In this document: piece by piece, positions 25,901 to 38,921 of the stretch
Layout of the letters: every line of letters starts with the position of its first letter
How positions within the stretch are numbered: position 1 is the stretch's first letter
DNA from: Xenopus tropicalis
Taxonomy: Eukaryota > Chordata > Amphibia > Anura > Pipidae
DNA: 64,000 nucleotides
NCBI RefSeq assembly: GCF_000004195.4
Contig: NC_030680.2
Coordinates: 148,872,545 to 148,936,544 of the forward strand
Direction of reading: 5' to 3'
The notes under the pieces: model-generated
What the model was told of the DNA's origin: nothing
Database searches by the model: none
The model's input: only the letters and a program-made list of their open reading frames with translations
Made by a program: the position numbers and the translations under genes

Positions 25901-28703
25901 GACCCACACTGACCCATCTATCCACTCACATACAGACCCACACTGACCTATCTATCCACTCACATACAGACCCACACTGACCTATCCACTCACATACAGA
26001 CCCACACTGACCTATCTATCCACTCACATACAGACCCACACTGACCTATCTATACACTCACATACAGACCCACACTGACCTATCTATCCACTCACATACA
26101 GACCCACACTGACCTATCCACTCACATACAGACCCACACTGACCTATCCACTCACATACAGACCCACACTGACCTATCCACTCACATACAGACCCATACT
26201 GACCTATCCACTCACATACAGACCCACACTGACCTATCCACTCACATACAGACCCACACTGACCTATCCACTCATATACAGACCCACACTGACCTATCCA
26301 CTCACATACAGACCCACACTGACCTATCTATCCACTCACATACAGACCCACACTGACCTATCTATCCACTCACATACAGACCCACACTGACCTATCCACT
26401 CACATACAGACCCACACTGACCTATCCACTCACATACAGACCCACACTGACCTATCCACTCACATACAGACCCACACTGACCTATCCACTCACATACAGA
26501 CCCACACTGACCTATCCACTCACATACAGACCCACACTGACCTATCCACTCACATACAGACCCATACTGACCTATCTATCCACTCACATACAGACCCACA
26601 CTGACCTATCCACTCACATACAGACCCACACTGACCTATCCACTCACATACAGACCCACACTGACCTATCCACTCACATACAGACCCACACTGACCTATC
26701 CACTCACATACAGACCCACACTGACCTATCCACTCACATACAGACCCACACTGACCTATCCACTCACATACAGACCCACACTGACCTATCCACTCACATA
26801 CAGACCCACACTGACCTATCCACTCACATACAGACCCACACTGACCTATCCACTCACATACAGACCCATACTGACCTATCTATCCACTCACATACAGACC
26901 CACACTGACCTATCTATCCACTCACATACAGACCCACACTGACCTATCCACTCACATACAGACCCATACTGACCTATCCACTCACATACAGACCCACACT
27001 GACCTATCCACTCACATACAGACCCATACTGACCTATCCACTCACACACAGACCCATACTGACCTATCTATCCACTCACATACAGACCCATACTGACCTA
27101 TCCACTCACATACAGACCCACACTGACCTATCCACTCACATACAGACCTACACTGACCTATCTATCCACTCACATACAGACCCACACTGACCTATCTATC
27201 CACTCACATACAGACCCACACTGACCTATCCACTCACATACAGACCCATACTGACCTATCCACTCACATACAGACCCATACTGACCTATCTATCCACTCA
27301 CATACAGACCCACACTGACCTATCCACTCACATACAGACCCACACTGACCTATCCACTCACATACAGACCCATACTGACCTATCCACTCACATACAGACC
27401 CACACTGACCTATCCACTCACATACAGACCCACACTGACCTATCCACTCACATACAGACCCACACTGACCTATCCACTCACATACAGACCCATACTGACC
27501 TATCCACTCACATACAGACCCACACTGACCTATCCACTCACATACAGACCCACACTGACCTATCCACTCACATACAGACCCACACTGACCTATCCACTCA
27601 CATACAGACCCATACTGACCTATCTATCCACTCACATACAGACCCACACTGACCTATCTATCCACTCACATACAGACCCACACTGACCTATCTATCCACT
27701 CACATACAGACCCATACTGACCTATCTATCCACTCACATACAGACCCACACTGACCTATCTATCCACTCACATACAGACCCACACTGACCTATCTATCCA
27801 CTCACATACAGACCCACACTGACCTATCTATCCACTCACATACAGACCCACACTGACCTATCTATCCACTCACATACAGACCCACACTGACCTATCTATC
27901 CACTCACATACAGACCCATACTGACCTATCTATCCACTCACATACAGACCCACACTGACCTATCTATCCACTCACATACAGACCCATACTGACCTATCTA
28001 TCCACTCACATACAGACCCACACTGACCTATCCACTCACATACAGACCCACACTGACCTATCCACTCACATACAGACCCACACTGACCTATCTATCCACT
28101 CACATACAGACCCACACTGACCTATCCACTCACATACAGACCCACACTGACCTATCCACTCACATACAGACCCACACTGACCTATCCACTCACATACAGA
28201 CCCACACTGACCTATCTATCCACTCACATACAGACCCACACTGACCTATCTATCCACTCACATACAGACCCACACTGACCTATCCACTCACATACAGACC
28301 CACACTGACCTATCCACTCACATACAGACCCACACTGACCTATCCACTCACATACAGACCCACACTGACCTATCCACTCACATACAGACCCACACTGACC
28401 TATCCACTCACATACAGACCCACACTGACCTATCTATCCACTCACATACAGACCCACACTGACCTATCCGCTCACATACAGACCCACACTGACCTATCTA
28501 TCCACTCACATACAGACCCATACTGACCTATCCACTCACATACAGACCCACACTGACCTATCTATCCACTCACATACAGACCCATACTGACCTATCCACT
28601 CACATACAGACCCACACTGACCTATCTATCCACTCACATACAGACCCACACTGACCTATCCACTCACATACAGACCCATACTGACCTATCCACTCACATA
28701 CAT
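19921..28703 (+). repeat. 8.8-kb array of a 30/34-bp minisatellite (roughly 280 copies)
   Basis: The unit is cactcacatacagacccaca then ctgacctatc (30 bp), with an optional extra tatc giving 34 bp, and a cacactg/catactg C-to-T variant. The left part is rich in 34-bp units and T variants; parts of the right are homogeneous runs of 30-bp C units. Rare variants are tacactcac, tcatatacag, tccgctcac and tcaactcac. Single-base indels cluster between about 22.3 and 25.0 kb. No coding function is plausible. Confidence 0.98.
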
Positions 28704-28800
28704 AAACCATATATACCAACATCAATATTTACTGTAGATTTTAGTACCACAATAACCTTGGATATTCTGATATGATGATCCCCTGTTTTAAAGCAAAGAC
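28703..28800 (+). mobile_element. right half of the dispersed frog repeat
   Basis: The sequence actgtagattttagtaccac then aataaccttggatattctg corresponds to the part of the dispersed repeat that normally follows shortly after its left half (see 19849-19920). This implies the array grew inside one copy. Confidence 0.55.
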
Positions 28801-29744
28801 CTTATTGGTTGCTATGGGTTACCAAACCCAGTTCCCCTCGTTGCTAAGTGAGAGCGCAAGGTCAGCAAGTTCCCAGCAATAATATATTTTATAACACCGG
28901 GGACGGTATAATGGGGCTACAATCAATGATAATATTAAATAATGATAGTGTCCTTGTTTTTACTGTCACGTAACATGTTTTTTTTTTATTTTTAAAATGA
29001 CATTTGTTGGTTGAAGAATCAAATCCGCACTCAAACATTTTCTATGACTCTGTAACATTAAAGGGAAAAGCTGCGACTTGTCCTACAAATCCCCCGGAAT
29101 TCAGCGACGGCTTTAGCTCTGGGAAGTCGTTTTGCATTTTCCATTTTCTGGGTCTTTACGGCCAATCAGGGGCCTCTCTGCTTATTAAAGGGAAAGCGAC
29201 CTTCAGACTTAAAGGCTTTTGGGCCTAAGCTCCATCAAAGGGGGCTCAGTACATGAAAGTGCGCTGTCCCTTTAACTGGGACCCTCTCCCGTCGCACTCG
29301 CGGCTCTGCGTTTGGCTCTGGATTTCGTTAGAAATATGATAAATTCCCACAGGGGGAGATTAGGTGTCTGTGCGAGAGCGCTGGGGCTGATTAGTGCCAC
29401 ACACCGCGCTGCAGACAGCAACCTGATTGGACAATGCGGGTTTGATATTTTGCCCCCCGTCGGCTCAATGAAGTGCTTGGGCCGGGCGGCCGTAATCCCC
29501 TCTGAATTCCAATCTAGGGTTCAAGCGCTTTTATGATCCGGGCTCGTCCCTCCGGTGAAGGGAAAGAGACGGTTCTGGTTTTTTTGGAGCCACCGGGACA
29601 GTTTCAGGGATTTATGGGCTTAAAGCCGGGAGATTGTTTGACATTTACTGGTATTTGGTAAATATTGCTCCCAAAACAGGTGCCAGAGTAAAATGATACC
29701 CCGGCAGCGGCTTTCCTTAAAGGGACAACGGGTGTATTTGCATT
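28801..29744. other. intronic stretch without recognised gene
   Basis: The sequence is AT-rich, then of mixed composition. Open frames up to 74 codons have no splice context that I can support and no recognised similarity. About 29270-29560 is relatively CpG-rich. Confidence 0.45.
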
Positions 29745-30795
29745 TATTCTTATGGAGGGGGGGCTGCCTGGGCTCAGACAGTGGGGGGGCATTTGCTTAG
29801 GCCCCAGACAGAGGTGCAAGAGTGCACTGAGGGACATCGGATTAGGGGCAGGAAGCCTGTATGTCTCACCCCATCTGCCCCTTATGAATACAGTGCTGCC
29901 ACAGACAACGGTGAGTACACTGGGGGGCAATACATGTGTCTGTGCTCTGGTTTGTGGCAGTGGGGGGCATATGCTTAGGCCCCAGACAGAAGTGCCGGAG
30001 CCCTGAGGGGCAGGAAGGGAGGGGAACCTACGGTATATGTCTCACCCCATCTGCCCCTTATGAATAGAGTGCTGCCACAGAATGATGGGTACACCGGGGG
30101 GCAATACAGGTGTCTGTGCTCTGGTTTGTGGCAGTGGGGGGCATTTGCTTAGGCCCCAGACAGAATTGCAAGAGTGCTGAGGGGCAGGAAGGGAGGGGAA
30201 GCCTCTATGTCTCACCCCATCTGCCCCTTATGAATACAGTGCTACCAGTGATGAGTACATTGGGGGCCATTCAGGTGTCTGTGCTCTGGTTTGTGGCAGT
30301 GGGGGGCATTTGTTTTGGCCCCAGACAGAAGTGCCAGAGCCCCGAGGGTCAGGAAGGGAGGGGAAGCCTCTATGTCTCACCCCATCTGCCCCTTATGAAC
30401 ACAGTGCTGCCAACGATGAGTACACTGGGGGGCAATACAGGTCTCTATGCTCTGGTTTGTGGCAGTGGGGGGCATTTGCTTAGGCCCCAGACCCCTGAGG
30501 GACATTGGATTAGGGGCAGGAAGCCTGTATGTCTCACCCCATCTGCCCCTTATGAATAGAGTGCTGCCACAGACAACAATGAGTACACTGGGGGGCAATA
30601 CAGGTGTCTGTGCTCTGGTTTGTGGCAGTGGGGGGCATTTGCTTAGGCCCCAGACAGAATTGCAAGAGTGCTGAGGGGCAGGAAGGGAGGGGAAGCCTCT
30701 ATGTCTCACCCCATCTGCCCCTTATGAATACAGTGCTACCAGTGATGAGTACATTGGGGGGCAATACGGGTCTCTGGTTTGTGGCAGTGTTAGTA
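29745..30795 (+). repeat. 163-174-bp tandem repeat (about 6 copies)
   Basis: The word ctctggtttgtggcag recurs at 29945, 30119, 30284, 30450 and 30613 and, degenerate, near 30773. The unit contains gcatttgcttaggccccaga, ggggcaggaaggg, tgtctcaccccatctgcccc and ttatgaatacagtgct. Internal deletions make the units uneven. Confidence 0.93.
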
Positions 30796-30892
30796 AATGA
30801 GCCTTAGTATCTCTAGCATTGGACCGGTCCCCTCGGATACCAAGAATGGTCCTGCCCTGCTTCTCAGCCAGTTATTTCTTCTCTGCCTATAC

Positions 30893-31081
30893 CAGGGGTG
30901 GGCAAATTTTTTGGCACAGGTGCCACATTGACTTACAGACGGGCCAGGCCAGAGTTACGCCTTCCGCTCGTCAGTCCCCAGACGCCAAGTCTCGTGTGAT
31001 GCGATTTGCGGAGTCGGCGGGCTGGATTAAAAAGACCAACGGGCCAGAAATGGCCCGCGGGCCGTAGTTTGCCCACCCCTG
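30893..31081. mobile_element. hAT-type MITE (189 bp) with 8-bp target duplication
   Basis: The termini are caggggtgggcaaatttttt and gggccgtagtttgcccaccc then ctg; caggggtgggcaaa and tttgcccacccctg are perfect inverses. The flanks carry a perfect 8-bp duplication, gcctatac, at 30885-30892 and 31082-31089, diagnostic of hAT transposition. The ends match the Charlie-type consensus as I remember it. There is no transposase, so it is non-autonomous. Confidence 0.93.
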
Positions 31082-31089
31082 GCCTATAC

Positions 31090-32206
31090 CATGGAGATGA
31101 GTAAAGAGAATTCATATTTTGCAGGGCAGACCGGGAGTCGAACGCTTCCTGACACTGCCCAACACTGGTTATTGCCAGCCGGCAATGGGAGGGCACCTCT
31201 AGTGGCCACAAACGGCAAGTTGACAGCAGGAATCCATCTTGGCTTCTTCTGAGCAATAGACTAATTACCGGTAACAATGTCCCCAGCACAATCCTATAGA
31301 AGGAAAGTGCATTATAATATCATTACAATAGCTTTATATTATATTTTATATATATTTTATAGCTTTATATGGCTTCCAATGTGCCATTGGTCTGGTGAAG
31401 GCTTTTACCTTAACTGACTGCTCCCTTAATTAATCTGGTTGCCTCTTTCTGTACCTTATCAATTCCTTAATGTACATATTTTGTATAAATAGTCATCCCT
31501 GAGCACTTTAGCTACACTTACCCTATACTAGAGACAAGATCATTGCACCAGTGTGTAAATGTACAACAAGCCTATTGGTTGTTTACTGTTTGTTACACTA
31601 CTTTCTCCTCCCCTAAAGTTTAGGACACTGGGTTATTAAAGGGGATATAACAAATGAAGTCATATAAACTGACCCAGGTTAACGTGCATCTTCTGTTTTT
31701 AGTGGTTTCTTAGAAATTGGCAGTTTTAGGCTGCTAATACCAGGCTCAAGTTCTCTTTGGTCAGAGTGCCAGTGCCCCTAACTGCCAGTACACTTTATAG
31801 TTGATTTGTACTTATGTAAAGTTGATATTTATGTATAAGTACAGATATACAGTTATTCTGCACACAATAATCTGGGAGTTGCAGTCCCATCCCTACAGTA
31901 GCCGAATGCACTGCCTTTCCTGCCCATGATGGGGCCTTTATTCTGGGAGACTGAACTCCTCACCTTCTCCTTCTCACATTTCCACGGGACGGTTGGGGAT
32001 AAATGAGCACATGTTCCACCTCTGGGCTTGTTTATAGTAAGATAATCATCTGCGGGGGAATTGGCCGGAACATAATCACTCTGAAACCGAGAACATTCCC
32101 AACTGCAATGGGATAAACAATTCCTTTACACCTTGGTTTGCGACTCCCCCTTGGGCCTGTTCCTAACAAGGAAAATAGCAAATACCTATCGACTCTTCCC
32201 CAAAAT
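31090..32206. other. intronic stretch without recognised gene
   Basis: About 31375-31470 (aatgtgccattggtctggtg to ttaatctggttgcctctttc) resembles another internal section of the dispersed frog repeat noted at 19849. No exon was recognised. Confidence 0.4.
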
Positions 32207-33619
32207 ATATTTGTATTTATACATATGGGTAGGGGGTGCCATAGTGTTTCCCTTAGACAGTACAGTATGGGGGTACAGCTTATTGTGTGCCCAGAACATT
32301 CCTTCTCTGTATATTTGTATTTATACATATGGGTAGGGGGTGCCATAGTGTTTCCCTTAGACAGTACAGTATGGGGGTACAGCTTATTGTGTGCCCAGAA
32401 CATTCCTTCTCTGTATATTTGTATTTATACATATGGGTAGGAGGTGCCATAGTGTTTCCCTTAGACAGTACAGTATGGGGGTGCAGCTTACTGTGTGCCC
32501 AGAACATTCCCTCTCTGTATATTTGTATTTATACATATGGGTAGGGGGTGCCATAGTGTTTCCCTTAGACAGTACAGTATGGGGGTACAGCTTATTGTGT
32601 GCCCAGAACATTCCCTCTCTGTATATTTGTATTTATACATATGGGTAGGAGGTGCCATAGTGTTTCCCTTAGACAGTACAGTATGGGGGTACAGCTTATT
32701 ATGTGCCCAGAACATTCCTTCTCTGTATATTTGTATTTATACATATGGTTAGGGGGTGCCATAGTGTTTCCCTTAGACAGTACAGTATGGGGGTACAGCT
32801 TATTGTGTGCCCAGAACATTCCTTCTCTGTATATTTGTATTTATACATATGGGTAGGAGGTGCCATAGTGTTTCCCATAGACAGTACAGTATGGGGGTAC
32901 AGCTTATTGTGTGCCCAGAACATTCCTTCTCTGTATATTTGTATTTATACATATGGGTAGGGGGTGCCATAGTGTTTCCCTTAGACAGTACAGTATGGGG
33001 GTACAGCTTATTGTGTGCCCAGAACATTCCCTCTCTGTATATTTGTATTTATACATATGGGTAGGAGGTGCCATAGTGTTTCCCTTAGACAGTACAGTAT
33101 GGGGGTACAGCTTATTGTGTGCCCAGAACATTCCTTCTCTGTATATTTGTATTTATACATATGGGTAGGAGGTGCCATAGTGTTTCCCTTAGACAGTACA
33201 GTATGGGGGTGCAGCTTACTGTGTGCCCAGAACATTCCCTCTCTGTATATTTGTATTTATACATATGGGTAGGGGGTGCCATAGTGTTTCCCTTAGACAG
33301 TACAGTATGGGGGTACAGCTTATTGTGTGCCCAGAACATTCCCTCTCTGTATATTTGTATTTATACATATGGGTAGGAGGTGCCATAGTGTTTCCCTTAG
33401 ACAGTACAGTATGGGGGTACAGCTTATTATGTGCCCAGAACATTCCTTCTCTGTATATTTGTATTTATACATATGGTTAGGGGGTGCCATAGTGTTTCCC
33501 TTAGACAGTACAGTATGGGGGTACAGCTTATTGTGTGCCCAGAACATTCCTTCTCTGTATATTTGTATTTATACATATGGGTACGAGGTGCCATAGTGTT
33601 TCCCATAGACAGTACTGTA
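32207..33619 (+). repeat. 104-bp minisatellite, array 1 (about 13.6 copies)
   Basis: The unit contains tatatttgtatttatacata, tgggtagggggtgccatagt, gtttcccttagacagtacag and cttattgtgtgcccagaaca, with a period of 104 bp. Rare variants gtgcagcttactg (32481 and 33209), cttattatgtg (32701 and 33429) and tatggttag recur 728 bp apart, which is seven units. Both strands are open for 75-85 codons per window, an artefact of the repeat. The family recurs at 56002-56716. Confidence 0.97.
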
Positions 33620-34188
33620 TCTTATTTCAGCTGTTCAGTACCTGATCTTCTAGATATAGAGAAGCCGCCACTGGGGCTGATGGGAATGATGTAAAATCTC
33701 ATTACAACACGGGGGAATAAATTGGTGCTGTATGAATAAAGGAAGGGATGAGAGATCCAGTAAGGTTATTGCAGAGGGGAGTTAAGGTGGATCTGGGCCT
33801 GGGGCAGATTGAGGAGTAAAATGCCCAGCATAAGTAGGTTCAGTAACTGGGGTGTCAATATTTTATTTTATTTGCCAGGGGCCAATTACAGTCTTTGCTC
33901 CCCTCCCCGTATCCCACAGGCCTCTCCATAATCTCACAACAAAGCATTTTCCTTTGTGTTTCATCTTTGTATGGAGAGCGACAGGGATTGTTCTGTTACT
34001 GGTTTCCCCCCCAAACCCAGTGGAACAATCTATTTACTCGAGAACAAAAACGAGGCATTTCCTGTGTGCGCGACTGGGCTTCCTCCCTTTCTTAAAGGGA
34101 AAATATTCCCTGAGCGTGAACAGTGTTTGTGTTCAGTTTGTTTTCTGCCAACCACTTACTGGCTTTCCTACTGTGAGTCTGCTTCTCT
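33620..34188. other. intronic stretch without recognised gene
   Basis: Three overlapping open frames of up to 125 codons exist but run into the 103-bp array. None has a recognised product or splice context. Confidence 0.45.
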
Positions 34189-35082
34189 CCCTTCCAACAC
34201 TTTCCCCTGTCTCTGCCCCTATATATTAGGTACCTACCTAGTGCTACCAACCCCTATTTCTGTAGGGAAATGAGAGCAGGGCAGGCAGTAACCCTTCCAA
34301 CACTTTCCCCTGTCTCTGTCCCTATATATTAGGTACCTACCTAGTGCTACCAACCCCTATTTCTGTAGGGAAATGAGAGCAGGGCAGGCAGTAACCCTTC
34401 CAACACTTTCCCCTGTCTCTGCCCCTATATATTAGGTACCTACCTAGTGCTACCAACCCCTATTTCTGTAGGGAAATGAGAGCAGGGCAGGCAGTAACCC
34501 TTCCAACACTTTCCCCTGTCTCTGTCCCTATATATTAGGTACCTACCTAGTGCTACCAACCCCTATTTCTGTAGGGAAATGAGAGCAGGGCAGGCAGTAA
34601 CCCTTCCAACCCTTTCCCCTGTCTCTGCCCCTATATATTAGGTACCTACCTAGTGCTACCAACCCCTATTTCTGTAGGGAAATGAGAGCAGGGCAGGCAG
34701 TAACCCTTCCAACACTTTCCCCTGTCTCTGCCCCTATATATTAGGTACCTACCTAGTGCTACCAACCCCTATTTCTGTAGGGAAATGAGAGCAGGGCAGG
34801 CAGTAACCCTTCCAACACTTTCCCCTGTCTCTGCCCCTATATATTAGGTACCTACCTAGTGCTACCAACCCCTATTTCTGTAGGGAAATGAGAGCAGGGC
34901 AGGCAGTAACCCTTCCAACACTTTCCCCTGTCTCTGCCCCTATATATTAGGTACCTACCTAGTGCTACCAACCCCTATTTCTGTAGGGAAATGAGAGCAG
35001 GGCAGGCAGTAACCCTTCCAACACTTTCCCCTGTCTCTGCCCCTATATATTAGGTACCTACCTAGTGCTACCAACCCCTATT
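34189..35082 (+). repeat. 103-bp minisatellite, array 2 (about 8.7 copies)
   Basis: Same family and orientation as 1683-2448. Copies are nearly identical, with ctctgtccc alternating with ctctgcccc in the left part. Confidence 0.95.
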
Positions 35083-35639
35083 TTCTTTAATCACATCATT
35101 TCTGCTTTATCCAAATGAAGGTGATGACATCAGTTTATATTATTGCCCCCAGGTGGCTGCTCGTGGCCCTTTCAGTTTCCTGCTATTTAGCTTCTATCAT
35201 CTCACTTGTCAGATAATTCAGGGCAGGGTTTCCCCCCGTGTCTATAGCCGGGCGCTGCCGCGTGACTCACTGGGCTCCAGTATAGAAGGTTTCTGGGTAA
35301 TTACTATTAAATATGAAGGGATCCAGGAACTTGGCTCCATGATACAAAGCCAGTGAGGATGCCCCCATGGAATACTAGGAGTCGCCCTATAACATGGGCA
35401 CTGGTGCCGTCTGTTTTCTCCGGCCCTTGGGATCCACAGAGAATATCTCAGGAAGTGAATCCTTATTTTCTAAATTTAGATGAAATTCAGAGAACAGCAG
35501 TTTCCATTGTTTTACTACCAGTTACTATCCATTAGGTCCATTGGACCATTGTTCCTGGAAGGAGGACCTAACCAGAACAGTTGGGCAAGATTGTATCCAG
35601 AGGGTAAGATAGACATGGAACAGCAAGATGGTGACTACA
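35083..35639. other. intronic stretch without recognised gene
   Basis: No exon was recognised. The right end (about 35578-35639) degenerates into the 19-bp array with isolated gggcaagat and cagcaagatgg words. Confidence 0.45.
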
Positions 35640-38600
35640 TCAAGATGGGGACAGTAGGGCAAGATGGAGACAATAGGACAAGATGGAGACAGTAGGACAA
35701 GATGGAGACAGTAGGGCAAGATGGAGGCAGTATGGCAAGATGGAGACAGTAGGACAAGATGGGGACAGTAGGGCAAGATTGAGACAGTAGGGCAAGATGG
35801 GGACAGTAGGGCAAGATGGAGACAATAGGACAAGATGGAGACAGTAGGACAAGATGGAGACAGTAGGGCAAGATGGAGGCAGTAGGGCAAGATGGAGGCA
35901 GTAGGGCAAGATGGGGACAGTAGGACAAGATGGAGACAGTAGGGCAAGATGGGGACAGTAGGACAAGAGGGAGACAGTAGGGCAAGATGGGGACAGTAGG
36001 ACAAGATGGAGACAGTAGGGCAAGATGGGGACAGTAGGACAAGATGGGGACAGTAGGACAAGATGGAGACAGTAGGGCAAGATGGGGACAGTAGGACAAG
36101 ATGGAGACAGTAGGGCAAGATGGGGACACTAGGACAAGATGGAGACAGTAGGGCAAGATGGAGACAGTACGGCAAGATGGAGACAGTAGGGCAAGATGGA
36201 GGCAGTAGGGCAAGATGGGGACAGTAGGACAAGATGGAGACAGTAGGGCAAGATGGAGACAGTAGGGCAAGATGGAGACAGTAGGACAAGATGGAGACAG
36301 TAGGGCAAGATGGGGACAGTAGGACAAGATGGAGACAGTAGGGCAAGATGGGGACAGTAGGACAAGATGGAGACAGTAGGGCAAGATGGGGACAGTAGGA
36401 CAAGATGGAGACAGTAGGGCAAGATGGGGACAGTAGGACAAGATGGGGACAGTAGGGCAAGATGGGGACAGTAGGACAAGATGGAGACAGTAGGGCAAGA
36501 TGGAGACAGTAGGGCAAGATGGGGACAGTAGGACAAGTTGGAGACAGTAGGGCAAGATGGGGACACTAGGACAAGATGGAGACAGTAGGGCAAGATGGGG
36601 ACAGTAGGACAAGATGGAGACAGTAGGGCAAGATGGGGACAGTAGGACAAGATGGAGACAGTAGGGCAAGATGGGGACAGTAGGACAAGATGGAGACAGT
36701 AGGGCAAGATGGGGACAGTAGGACAAGATGGAGACAGTAGGGCAAGATGGAGACAGTAGGGCAAGATGGAGGCAGTAAGACAAGATGGAGACAGTAGGGC
36801 AAGATGGGGACACTAGGACAAGATGGAGACAGTAGGGCAAGATGGAGACAGTAGGGCAAGATGGAGACAGTAGGGCAAGATGGAGGCAGTAGGGCAAGAT
36901 GGGGACAGTAGGACAAGATGGAGACAGTAGGGCAAGATGGGGACAGTAGGACAAGATGGAGACAGTAGGGCAAGATGGGGACAGTAGGAAAAGATGGAGA
37001 CAGTAGGGCAAGATGGTGACAGTAGGACAAGATGGAGACAGTAGGGCAAGATGGAGACAGTAGGACAAGATGGAGACAGTAGGGCAAGATGGGGACAGTA
37101 GGACAAGATGGAGACAGTAGGGCAAGATGGGGACAGTAGGACAAGATGGAGACAGTAGGGCAAGATGGGGACAGTAGGACAAGATGGAGACAGTAGGGCA
37201 AGATGGGGACAGTAGGACAAGATGGGGACAGTAGGGCAAGATGGGGACAGTAGGACAAGATGGAGACAGTAGGGCAAGATGGAGACAGTAGGGCAAGATG
37301 GGGACAGTAGGACAAGTTGGAGACAGTAGGGCAAGATGGGGACAGTAGGACAAGATGGAGACAGTAGGGCAAGATGGGGACAGTAGGACAAGATGGAGAC
37401 AGTAGGGCAAGATGGGGACAGTAGGACAAGATGGGGACAGTAGGGCAAGATGGGGACAGTAGGACAAGATGGAGACAGTAGGGCAAGATGGGGACAGTAG
37501 GACAAGATGGAGACAGTAGGGCAAGATGGAGACAGTAGGGCAAGATGGAGGCAGTAGGACAAGATGGAGACAGTAGGGCAAGATGGGGACACTAGGACAA
37601 GATGGAGACAGTAGGGCAAGATGGAGACAGTAGGGCAAGATGGAGACAGTAGGGCAAGATGGAGGCAGTAGGGCAAGATGGGGACAGTAGGACAAGATGG
37701 AGACAGTAGGGCAAGATGGGGACAGTAGGACAAGATGGAGACAGTAGGGCAAGATGGGGACAGTAGGACAAGATGGAGACAGTAGGGCAAGATGGGGACA
37801 GTAGGACAAGATGGAGACAGTAGGGCAAGATGGAGACAGTAGGACAAGATGGAGACAGTAGGGCAAGATGGGGACAGTAGGACAAGATGGAGACAGTAGG
37901 GCAAGATGGGGACAGTAGGACAAGATGGAGACAGTAGGGCAAGATGGGGACAGTAGGACAAGATGGAGGCAGTAGTGCAAGATGGGGACAGTAGGACAAG
38001 ATAGAGACAGTAGGGCAAGATGGGGACAGTAGGTCAAGATGGAGACAGCAGGGCAAAAGGGAGACAGCATGGCAAGATGCAGACAGCAGGGCAAGATGGG
38101 GACAGTAGGGCAAGATGGGGACAGTAGGGCAAGATGGGGACAGTAGGACAAGATGGAGACAGTAGGACAAGATGGAGACAGTAGTACAAGATGGAGACAG
38201 TAGGGCAAGATGGAGACAGTAAGGCAAGATGGAGACAGAAGGCAAGATGGAGACAGTAGTACAAGATGGAGATAGTAGGGCAAGATGGAGATAGTAGGGC
38301 AAGATGGAGACAGTAGGACAAGATGGAGACAGTAGTACAAGATGGAGATAGTATGGCAAAATGGAGACAGTAGGGCAAGATGGAGACAGTAAGGCAAGAT
38401 GGAGACAGAAGGGCAAGATGGAGACAGTAGGACAAGATGGAGACAGTAAGGCAAGATGGAGACAGAAGGGCAAGATGGAGACAGTAGGACAAGATGGAGT
38501 CAGTAGTACAAGATGGAGATAGTAGGGCAAAATGGAGACAGTAGGGCAAGATGGAGACAGTAAGGCAAGATGGAGACAGAAGGGCAAGATGGAGATAGTA

Positions 38601-38921
38601 GGGCAAGATGGAGACAGTAGGACAAGATGGAGACAGTAGTACAAGATGGAGATAGTAGGGCAAGATGGAGATAGTAGGGCAAGATGGAGACAGTAAGGCA
38701 AGATGGAGACAGAAGGGCAAGATGGAGATAGTAGGGCAAGATGGAGACAGTAGGACAAGATGGAGACAGTAGGGCAAGATGGAGACAGTAGGGCAAGATG
38801 GAGACAGTAGGGCAAGATGGAGACAGTAGGGCAAGGTAGAGACAGTACAACAAGATAGAGACAGTAGGGCAAGATGAGACAGTAGGGCAAGATGAGACAG
38901 TAGGGCAAGATGAGACAGTTG
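35640..38921 (+). repeat. 19-bp minisatellite, array 2 (about 172 copies)
   Basis: Units are agtagggcaagatggagac, with ggcaag/gacaag and gagac/gggac variants in a near-alternating order. The right third (38040-38921) is more divergent, with agtagt, agtaag, gagata and agaagg forms and a terminal shortened gatgagac unit. Three rare variants recur exactly 779 bp (41 units) apart. The minus strand is stop-free in all three frames, giving open frames of up to 939 codons with a repeated SPSCPTVSIL/PYCLHLALL peptide. I regard these as spurious. Confidence 0.97.

Noticed and set aside
19921..28703. CRISPR-like array of 30-bp repeats
   Set aside because: Units are directly contiguous with no unique spacers, and the context is vertebrate intron.
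32032..33694. Many 75-89-codon frames on both strands (also 55909-56832)
   Set aside because: They repeat with the 104-bp minisatellite period and shift frame each unit; not a gene family.
35635..38454. 939-codon minus-strand open frame with a repeated SPSCPTVSIL/PYCLHLALL peptide
   Set aside because: It is a direct consequence of a stop-free 19-bp tandem repeat; all three frames are equally open, no promoter, splice site or domain is evident, and the array is a minisatellite.
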